Origin: JACXVD01 sp020446665
GTDB lineage: Bacteria > Pseudomonadota > Alphaproteobacteria > Sphingomonadales > Sphingomonadaceae
Direction of reading: 5' to 3'
Assembly: GCA_041396905.1 (NCBI GenBank)
Contig: JAWKXQ010000033.1
Span: 1 to 9,913, forward strand
Length of the DNA: 9,913 bases
Part shown: positions 1 to 5,655 of the stretch, one piece after another
Position numbering within the stretch: position 1 is the stretch's first letter
Layout of the letters: each line of letters opens with the position of its first letter
Translations under genes and position numbers: made by a program
Notes under the pieces: generated by a model
The model's database searches: none
What the model was told of the DNA's origin: nothing
Seen by the model: only the letters and a program-made list of their open reading frames with translations

Positions 1-12
1 CGATCAGCTCGC

Positions 13-792
13 CTAACCAAACAGCGCGACTGACTGCATCCCGGAAATCACTGCTTCGCCATCGGCGTCGAACATGGCCATGTGCTGGCTCGACGCGCCC
101 TTTTCGGCATAGTCAGCGACGGATTGCAGCAGCCACCAGCCATCGCGGGTGGTCGGGGCAGCGGTGAGGTAATTGACCTGCCATGTCATGGAGCTGATCG
201 GCACACGCGCATTGAGCAGCGGCAGGGCACCGGGCGGCAGGGCATCGGCCACCAGCAAGGTCTCAGTCATGGGATCAAGCTGCCCATGCTCGACAGAACG
301 CACCCACCACGCCACTTCGGGGCGCCGTTCTGACGGTTTGGGCTGGCCAAATCGGATCTCGAAATTACCGCGAATGAATTCGGGCGCATTGGGGTTGAGG
401 AATTCACGCGCCTGATCGACAGGCGTGAAATTCTCTGGCGCGGGTACCTCATGGATATGCAGCGCGCTTTCCACCGGCCCCATGAAAACCATCGTGGCGC
501 TGTAGCAAACGCCCTTCTCTCCCGTGAATTCCACTGCCACCCAGCTTGCATTGCGGCCTTGGCGGAGCATGCGGGCGCGAATCTCCACTGCATCGCTCAC
601 CGGCCCGACAAAGCTGACCTGCGCCGAGCGCAAAGACGGCATCGCCGGATCAAGACTGCGCGCGCATTCATGTGCCAGCGCAGAGGAGAACCCGCCATAG
701 GCGGTGCGTCCCTGCTTCCAGCTATCGGGGATGGTCAAGGCAAATTGCCCATCCCCCCGGCGTGCATCTGCAATGAGCTGTGAGAGGCTCAT
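13..792 (-). CDS. Acyl-CoA thioesterase family protein (double hotdog, TesB-like)
   Basis: A 259-residue cytosolic protein with the layout of the TesB/acyl-CoA thioesterase II family: an N-terminal hotdog with the QGRTAYGGF stretch (about residues 27-35) and a C-terminal hotdog ending in SGMQSVALFG. Such enzymes hydrolyse acyl-CoA to free acid and CoA. Q253 in the MQSV stretch aligns with the catalytic glutamine of E. coli TesB. The aspartate and threonine of the TesB triad are not obvious by eye, so this is a divergent member of uncertain substrate. The ATG start overlaps the pccA stop by 4 nt (ATGA), and a GGAG lies upstream, so it is probably translationally coupled to pccA. It is the last gene of the cluster inside the window and stops with TAG. 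Its position suggests a role in relieving build-up of propionyl-, methylmalonyl- or related acyl-CoAs, which is inference. Confidence 0.8.
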   Translation of the reverse strand: MSLSQLIADARRGDGQFALTIPDSWKQGRTAYGGFSSALAHECARSLDPAMPSLRSAQVSFVGPVSDAVEIRARMLRQGRNASWVAVEFTGEKGVCYSATMVFMGPVESALHIHEVPAPENFTPVDQAREFLNPNAPEFIRGNFEIRFGQPKPSERRPEVAWWVRSVEHGQLDPMTETLLVADALPPGALPLLNARVPISSMTWQVNYLTAAPTTRDGWWLLQSVADYAEKGASSQHMAMFDADGEAVISGMQSVALFG

Positions 793-2810
793 TCCAGCTC
801 CAGGATCACCGCATCGACCGCCAGGCTATCGCCTTCCGCCGCGTTGACCTTCACCACGGTCGTCGCCTTTTCCGCGCGCAGGATGTTTTCCATCTTCATC
901 GCTTCCACGGTCGCCAGCGGCTGGCCCGGCTGCACTTCGTCGCCTTCGCCGACATGCAGTTTCACCAGCAGGCCCGGCATGGGGCAAATCAGCAGCTTGG
1001 AAAGGTCTGGCGGTTCCTTCTCGATCATGTGCTGCGCCAGCTGCGCGACATGGGTGGGCAAAATGCGCAGCGAATGCGTGGCCCCGCGGGTGGTGATGTC
1101 AAAGCCCATGCGGGTGGGTGCGAGCTGGATCGTCAGTTCCTCACCATCCAGCTCGGTTTCGACCAGCACGTCGCCGGGCGTGTATTCCATGGACAGTTCG
1201 ACCTCTTCGCCATCGACCAGAATGGCCTCTTCGCCCAGACTTACATCATATTCGGTGTCGCCAATCTTCACCGACCAGTCGCCCGACGCATAGAGATCGG
1301 GGGCCAGCTGGCCATCAATCCGGCGCGCCCGGTCTGCCTGTGCCGTGGCGATCACCCCGCCAATGGCAGCGAGGCCACGAGCGAGTTTGCGGGATGCCGG
1401 TGCACCCGTGAAACCTTCGGGATATTCTTCCGCGATGAATCCCGTGGTCAGCTCGCCAGAGCGGAAGCGCGGATGCTGCATGATGGCAGAGAGGAAATCA
1501 ATATTGTGGCCCAGCCCTTCGAGCTGGAAAGCGTCGAGCGCCTTTATCTGCTTGTCCGCCGCTTCATCGCGTGTTTCGCCCCAGGTGATCAGCTTGGCGA
1601 TCATCGGGTCATAGAACATCGAGACTTCACCGCCTTCGAACACGCCATCATCCACGCGCACGCCGCCCATCCCGCGGCGGCCATTGGCATCGTCATCCTC
1701 GGTCCAACCCTCCACCGGGGGCTGGTAGCGCACAAGCCGCCCGGTGGAAGGGAGGAAACCACGATAGGGATCTTCGGCATAGACGCGGTTTTCAATCGCC
1801 CAGCCATCAATCTTCACATCGTCCTGCGTCATGGCCAGCTTCTCACCGGCGGCCACACGGATCATCTGTTCGACCAGATCGACCCCGGTGATGCATTCCG
1901 TGACCGGATGTTCCACCTGCAAGCGGGTATTCATTTCGAGGAAATAGAAGCTCTCACCGGTCGGGTCCGCGCCCGACACGATCAGTTCCACGGTCCCGGC
2001 GCTGTGATAATTGACCGCTTTCGACAGGGCGACACATTGCTCGCCCATGGCCTTGCGCATGGCGGGGGTAACGAAGGGCGAAGGTGCTTCTTCCACCACT
2101 TTCTGGTGACGGCGCTGAATACTGCATTCACGCTCGTTCAGATAGATCACATTGCCGTGCTTATCGCCGAGGATCTGGATTTCGATATGGCGCGGATTGA
2201 GGATGAATTTCTCGATAAAGACGCGGTCGTCGCCAAAGCTGTTGAGCCCTTCGCGCTTCACGCTTTCAAAGCCTTCGCGCACGTCCTTTTCGGAATAGGC
2301 AAGGCGCATACCCTTGCCCCCGCCCCCGGCGCTGGCCTTCATCATCACCGGATAGCCGATTTCATCGCTGATCTCGACCGCATGATCGGTATCGCGAATT
2401 TCGCCCACGAAGCCGGGCACGACATTCACGCCCGCTTCCTTGGCGAGTTTCTTGGATTCAATCTTGTCGCCCATGGCCGCAATCGCATTGACCGGCGGGC
2501 CGATAAATTCGATCCCCTCTGCCGCCAGAGCCTCTGCGAAAGAGGTCCGCTCGGACAGGAAGCCATAGCCGGGATGGACTGCTTCGGCACCGGTCTGCTT
2601 GCAGGCAGCGATGATCTTGTCCGCGATCAGATAGCTCTCTGCAGCGGGCGGCGGGCCGATATGCACGGCCTCATCCGCCATACGCACAAAGGGCGCGCGC
2701 GCATCGGCATCGGAATAGACCGCAACGGTCTGGATACCCATGCGGCGGGCGGTCTTGATGACACGGCAAGCGATTTCGCCGCGATTGGCGATAAGGATTT
2801 TTTTGAACAC
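789..2810 (-). CDS. pccA: Propionyl-CoA carboxylase, biotin-containing alpha subunit
   Basis: This 673-residue protein joins biotin carboxylase and biotin carrier domains. It carboxylates its own biotin with bicarbonate and ATP, and a separate beta subunit (PccB, not in the window) transfers the carboxyl group to propionyl-CoA. The biotin carboxylase part covers about residues 1-450: N-terminal KILIANRGEIACR, ATP-grasp glycine loop at 161-168 after K158, the EMNTRLQVEHPVTE catalytic stretch at 292-305, and R342 in the NRVYAEDP motif. A middle region (about 510-595) fits the BT domain that binds the beta subunit. The C-terminal carrier domain has the biotinylation motif AMKM with K639. Length and the HPRFRSGELTTGFIAEEYP stretch fit PccA better than plain acetyl-CoA carboxylase AccC (about 450 aa). 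MCC alpha is the main alternative, but mutase and epimerase neighbours favour propionyl-CoA. The start is GTG, sharing one base with the upstream stop (TAGTG), with GAAGG nearby. Residues about 369-381 are a charged loop that may be an insertion. Confidence 0.93.
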   Translation of the reverse strand: MFKKILIANRGEIACRVIKTARRMGIQTVAVYSDADARAPFVRMADEAVHIGPPPAAESYLIADKIIAACKQTGAEAVHPGYGFLSERTSFAEALAAEGIEFIGPPVNAIAAMGDKIESKKLAKEAGVNVVPGFVGEIRDTDHAVEISDEIGYPVMMKASAGGGGKGMRLAYSEKDVREGFESVKREGLNSFGDDRVFIEKFILNPRHIEIQILGDKHGNVIYLNERECSIQRRHQKVVEEAPSPFVTPAMRKAMGEQCVALSKAVNYHSAGTVELIVSGADPTGESFYFLEMNTRLQVEHPVTECITGVDLVEQMIRVAAGEKLAMTQDDVKIDGWAIENRVYAEDPYRGFLPSTGRLVRYQPPVEGWTEDDDANGRRGMGGVRVDDGVFEGGEVSMFYDPMIAKLITWGETRDEAADKQIKALDAFQLEGLGHNIDFLSAIMQHPRFRSGELTTGFIAEEYPEGFTGAPASRKLARGLAAIGGVIATAQADRARRIDGQLAPDLYASGDWSVKIGDTEYDVSLGEEAILVDGEEVELSMEYTPGDVLVETELDGEELTIQLAPTRMGFDITTRGATHSLRILPTHVAQLAQHMIEKEPPDLSKLLICPMPGLLVKLHVGEGDEVQPGQPLATVEAMKMENILRAEKATTVVKVNAAEGDSLAVDAVILELE

Positions 2811-3205
2811 TAGCCTTCAAACTCCACGAGATCGCGCAACTCGCCGGTGCGCTGTTTGGTCAATTGCGTTTTGCAGGTGCTGACGATCAGCGGCTGCATC
2901 GAGCCACCGAAAAATGCGTTTCCTTCACTGGCGCAATGCGCGTCGCGATAGGTGATCCATGCGCGCTGGGCGGCCAGAAGCGTCTGAAAATGCTCGGGCT
3001 TGCGATCACCCATGAATTCCCCGGAGTCCGCATCGCGCCGTTTCATCTCGGCCGCAGTGACCGACCATTGCGCATTCAGCTCTTTATCAGCAGCAAGATA
3101 ATCCTGATGCGCGCACCAGTTCATTTCCTGCTGCGCCATCGGATCATCGCAGTTCCAATCTGGATTGGGCGGCGTTTGAGCCAGCAAGAGGAGCGGCAGG
3201 ATCAC
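2810..3205 (-). CDS. Small LprI/DUF1311-like protein, predicted exported
   Basis: A 131-residue protein resembling the lysozyme-inhibitor LprI N-terminal (DUF1311) family. The family pattern is visible: an early cysteine pair (C19, C31), a helix with LAADKELNAQW (38-47), the typical AAQRAWITYRDAHC stretch (78-91) and a last cysteine C111 near the end. Four cysteines fit two disulfides in the periplasm. The N-terminus (ILPLLLLAQ) is hydrophobic but short and has no positive charge, so the signal peptide is poor or the start is misjudged. The GTG at 3205 is the earliest in-frame start found. It overlaps the upstream stop by 4 nt (GTGA) and has no convincing Shine-Dalgarno, so translation probably depends on coupling to the sulfhydrylase gene. 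Its stop overlaps the pccA start by 1 nt. Its function is unknown. Nothing in the sequence links it to propionate metabolism, and lysozyme inhibition is only a family label. Confidence 0.75.
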   Translation of the reverse strand: MILPLLLLAQTPPNPDWNCDDPMAQQEMNWCAHQDYLAADKELNAQWSVTAAEMKRRDADSGEFMGDRKPEHFQTLLAAQRAWITYRDAHCASEGNAFFGGSMQPLIVSTCKTQLTKQRTGELRDLVEFEG

Positions 3206-4491
3206 AGCGCGTCCAGTGCCTGTGCGAGGTCGGCGAGAATATCGTCGATATGCTCGATCCCGATGGACAGTCGCACCACATCAGGCCCGGCCCCTGCGGC
3301 GACCAGCTCCTCTTCCGAAAGCTGGCTGTGGGTGGTGCTGGCCGGGTGGATGATCAGGCTGCGTGTGTCGCCAATGTTCGCCAGATGGCTGAACAGTTCC
3401 ACCCCCTGCACCAGCTTCACCCCGGCATCATATCCGCCCTTCAGCCCGAAGGTGAACACCGCCCCGCCCTTGCCGCCGAGATATTTGTCGGCCAGCGGCT
3501 TGTAGGGATTGTCGTCCAGCCCGGCATAGGAAACCCACGCCACTTTCTCATTCGCGGAAAGCCATTTGGCCACTGCCAGCGCATTCTCGCAATGCCGCTC
3601 CATCCGCAGCGCCAATGTCTCCATCCCGGTCAGCGCCAGCCAGGCATTTTGCGGCGCCATGGCAGGGCCCAGATCGCGCAGGCCCAGCACGCGGCAGGCG
3701 ATGATAAAGGCAATCGGGCCGATCGGCTCCAGCGCATCGAGCAGCACCGCGCCGTGATAGGAACCATTTGGCTGCGTCAGTGTGGGGAACTTGTCCCCCT
3801 GCGCCTTCCAGTCAAACTTGCCGCTATCGACGATCACGCCGCCAATGGCATTGCCATGGCCATTGAGGAATTTGGTGGTCGAATGGGTGACAATATCCGC
3901 GCCATGTTCAAACGGACGGCACAGCGCCGGGCTGGCCATGGTGTTGTCCACGATCAGCGGCACGCCGCCAGCATGGGCGACATCGGCAATCGCCGCGATA
4001 TCGGTGACGACACCGCCGGGATTGGCGAGACTTTCGATAAAGACACAGCGGGTCTTGTCATCCATTGCTGCGCGGATATTCTCCGGATCATCCGCATCGA
4101 CAAAGCGCGTTTCCCACCCGAACTTGCGGAAACTCTCCCCCAGCTGGTTGAGCGAACCGCCATAGAGCTTCTTCGCCGCGACAATGTTGCAGCCCGGCTC
4201 CATCAGCGTGTGGAAGGCGATCAGCTGCGCCGCATGGCCAGAGGCAACACCCAATGCGCCCACGCCCCCTTCCAGCGCGGCGATCTTCTTTTCCAGCGCA
4301 TCGACCGTGGGGTTCATGATGCGGCTGTAGATGTTGCCGAATTCCTTGAGCGCAAACAGGTTGGCCGCATGCTCGGCGCTGTCAAAGACATAGCTGGCCG
4401 TCTGGTAGATCGGCGTGATCCGCGCATTAGTCGTCGGATCAGGCTCGCATCCGGCATGGATGGTCAGCGTTTCGATTTTCTGGCCGGTCAT
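3202..4491 (-). CDS. metY: O-acetylhomoserine aminocarboxypropyltransferase (O-acetylhomoserine sulfhydrylase)
   Basis: This is a 429-residue PLP enzyme of the Cys/Met metabolism family. It makes homocysteine from O-acetylhomoserine and sulfide, the last step before methionine. Visible landmarks are the TLTIHAG N-terminus, Y55-S-R57 in the phosphate-binding motif NIYSRIMNPT, D182 in VDNT, and the PLP lysine K207 in HSTTKFLNGHGNAIGG. The length is typical of MetY (about 425-435 aa) rather than the shorter MetB/MetC/MetZ enzymes. The reading frame runs 48 codons further upstream, but that segment lies over bioB, is Arg-rich and has no family resemblance. The chosen ATG starts the familiar domain and follows the Shine-Dalgarno GGGAG at 6 nt. 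It begins 19 nt after the bioB stop. The stop overlaps the next start (GTGA). Homocysteine feeds SAM, which BioB uses, so the pairing with bioB makes sense, though this is inference. Confidence 0.92.
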   Translation of the reverse strand: MTGQKIETLTIHAGCEPDPTTNARITPIYQTASYVFDSAEHAANLFALKEFGNIYSRIMNPTVDALEKKIAALEGGVGALGVASGHAAQLIAFHTLMEPGCNIVAAKKLYGGSLNQLGESFRKFGWETRFVDADDPENIRAAMDDKTRCVFIESLANPGGVVTDIAAIADVAHAGGVPLIVDNTMASPALCRPFEHGADIVTHSTTKFLNGHGNAIGGVIVDSGKFDWKAQGDKFPTLTQPNGSYHGAVLLDALEPIGPIAFIIACRVLGLRDLGPAMAPQNAWLALTGMETLALRMERHCENALAVAKWLSANEKVAWVSYAGLDDNPYKPLADKYLGGKGGAVFTFGLKGGYDAGVKLVQGVELFSHLANIGDTRSLIIHPASTTHSQLSEEELVAAGAGPDVVRLSIGIEHIDDILADLAQALDAL

Positions 4492-4495
4492 CGCT

Positions 4496-4503
4496 CTCTC
4501 CCT
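4496..4503 (-). promoter_or_regulatory. Shine-Dalgarno that fixes the metY start
   Basis: Read on the minus strand this is AGGGAGAG, with its GGGAG core 6 nt before the ATG at 4491. It lies in the 19-nt gap between the bioB stop and metY. It supports the internal ATG over the longer reading frame that would begin inside bioB. Confidence 0.75.
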
Positions 4504-4510
4504 TGATCTC

Positions 4511-5539
4511 TTATTCCGCCGCTTCCAGCGTGTCGCAGCCGCCGCAACCCTTGGCCGCACGGGCGGGTTCTTCGCCCTGCAGCGCGGTGATGCCGAGGCG
4601 GGCAAACAAAGCGGCGTCTGTATCGTCACCCGCATTGGGCGCGGTCAGCAATTTGTCGCCGGTGAAGATGGAGTTTGCGCCCGCCATGAAGGCCAGTGCC
4701 TGTGTCGCATCGCTCATGCTTTCGCGGCCTGCGGAGAGGCGCACCATGCTCATCGGCATGGTGATGCGCGCCACCGCCACAGTGCGGACAAATTCGATAT
4801 CGTCGATCTTGGCCAGCGGCGTGTCCGCCAGCATATCACCCAGCGGCGTGCCCATTACGGGCACCAGCGCATTGACCGGCACGCTTTCGGGATGCTGTTC
4901 CAGCGTGGCGAGTGTGTGGACGAAGCCGACGCGATCTTCGCGTGTTTCGCCCATGCCCACGATCCCGCCCGAACAGACATTGATCCCGGCATTGCGGACA
5001 TTGGCCAGCGTATCGAGCCGGTCCTCCATCGTGCGGGTGGAGATCACGCGCTCGTAATATTCCGGGCTGCTGTCGATATTGTGGTTGTAGTAATCGAGCC
5101 CCGCTTCCTTCAGCTGAGCCGCCTGATCGGGCGTGAGCATGCCCAGCGTCATGCAGGTTTCCATGCCCATATCTCGCACCGATTTCACGATGTTGACGAT
5201 CTTGGGCATGTCGCGATCCTTGGGATTGCGCCAGGCCGCGCCCATGCAGAAACGCTGGCTGCCCGCATCCTTCGCCTGAGCGGCGCGCTGGAGGACCTCC
5301 TGCACGTCAATCAGCTTGGTCGCCTTCACATCGGTATCGTGATGCGCGGACTGGCTGCAATAGCCGCAATCCTCCTCGCACCCACCGGTCTTGATCGAGA
5401 GCAGCGTGCACAGCTGGACCTCGTCCGGCTTGTGATATGCGCGATGGACCGTGGCCGCGCGGAAGAGCAGCTCCGTGAACGGGAGGTTGAAGAGCTCCGC
5501 GATTTCTTCGCGGGTCCAGTCGGTGCGGAGTGAGGTCAC
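4511..5539 (-). CDS. bioB: Biotin synthase (radical SAM)
   Basis: A 342-residue radical SAM enzyme that inserts sulfur into dethiobiotin to form biotin. The [4Fe-4S] cluster motif is C54-x3-C58-x2-C61 (GGCEEDCGYC). The [2Fe-2S] sulfur-donor ligands match C98, C129 and C189, together with the arginine-bearing RLSAGRE stretch (267-273). The NHNIDSSPEYY stretch (152-162) is diagnostic of BioB. The start is GTG: a strong GGGAGG lies 6 nt before it, while an ATG 5 nt upstream is out of frame and meets a stop after one codon. The C-terminus carries an extra GCGGCD (C332, C335), which I do not recall as a general BioB feature. No bioA, bioD or bioF is present nearby. The gene sits among users of its product (pccA is biotinylated), so the placement looks like cofactor supply. 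An inverted repeat abuts its ribosome binding site. Confidence 0.96.
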   Translation of the reverse strand: MTSLRTDWTREEIAELFNLPFTELLFRAATVHRAYHKPDEVQLCTLLSIKTGGCEEDCGYCSQSAHHDTDVKATKLIDVQEVLQRAAQAKDAGSQRFCMGAAWRNPKDRDMPKIVNIVKSVRDMGMETCMTLGMLTPDQAAQLKEAGLDYYNHNIDSSPEYYERVISTRTMEDRLDTLANVRNAGINVCSGGIVGMGETREDRVGFVHTLATLEQHPESVPVNALVPVMGTPLGDMLADTPLAKIDDIEFVRTVAVARITMPMSMVRLSAGRESMSDATQALAFMAGANSIFTGDKLLTAPNAGDDTDAALFARLGITALQGEEPARAAKGCGGCDTLEAAE

Positions 5540-5545
5540 TTCATT

Positions 5546-5551
5546 CCTCCC
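5546..5551 (-). promoter_or_regulatory. bioB Shine-Dalgarno touching the inverted repeat
   Basis: Minus-strand GGGAGG lies 6 nt before the GTG start of bioB. Its first base is the last base of the inverted repeat at 5551-5631, so the foot of the long hairpin would sit directly against the ribosome binding site. An ATG-AAG-TGA mini-frame (5544-5536) overlaps the GTG, but its ATG is only one base from the Shine-Dalgarno, which is too close for efficient use. Confidence 0.7.
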
Positions 5552-5631
5552 GTCATCCCAGCGAAAGCTGGGATCGCGTGCATCAAGGTCAGAGCGTGTG
5601 GATGGCGATCCCAGCTTTCGCTGGGATGACG
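5551..5631. repeat. REP-like inverted repeat pair between the mutase gene and bioB
   Basis: Two 27-nt arms (5551-5577 and 5605-5631) are perfect reverse complements, separated by a 27-nt spacer (5578-5604). Each arm is itself palindromic: an 8-bp stem (ATCCCAGC/GCTGGGAT) closes a GAAA loop at 5555-5574 on the plus strand, and the complementary TTTC loop is at 5608-5627. The arrangement resembles a BIME, a head-to-head pair of REP units. I recognise the 'ATCCCAGC...GCTGGGATGACG' type as a dispersed repeat common in Sphingomonadales and other proteobacteria (the source of spurious IPAFAGMT peptides). The element occupies most of the 116-nt gap. No T-run follows on the minus strand, so it is not a canonical terminator. 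It could still stabilise the 3' end of the mutase message or influence bioB translation. Confidence 0.9.
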
Positions 5632-5655
5632 AACAATGTTGGCATGGCTCAACAC

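Noticed and set aside
780..2813. 677-residue plus-strand open frame opposite the whole of pccA
   Set aside because: It shares codon register with pccA, so it stays open simply because pccA avoids TTA, CTA and TCA codons. Its His/Arg/Ala-rich product resembles no family. pccA is unmistakable.
3250..4506. 418-residue plus-strand frame opposite metY, and a similar 372-residue frame opposite bioB (4415-5533)
   Set aside because: Both are in antisense codon register with clear enzymes and show the composition of shadow frames.
4492..4510. SAM or cobalamin riboswitch ahead of metY, bioB or the mutase
   Set aside because: The gaps are 19, 116 and 94 nt and the two longer ones are taken up by the repeats; no cobalamin box or SAM aptamer pattern was seen.
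4492..4635. Upstream extension of metY to 477 residues
   Set aside because: It overlaps bioB by 125 nt, has an Arg-rich non-family sequence, and the internal ATG has a good Shine-Dalgarno.
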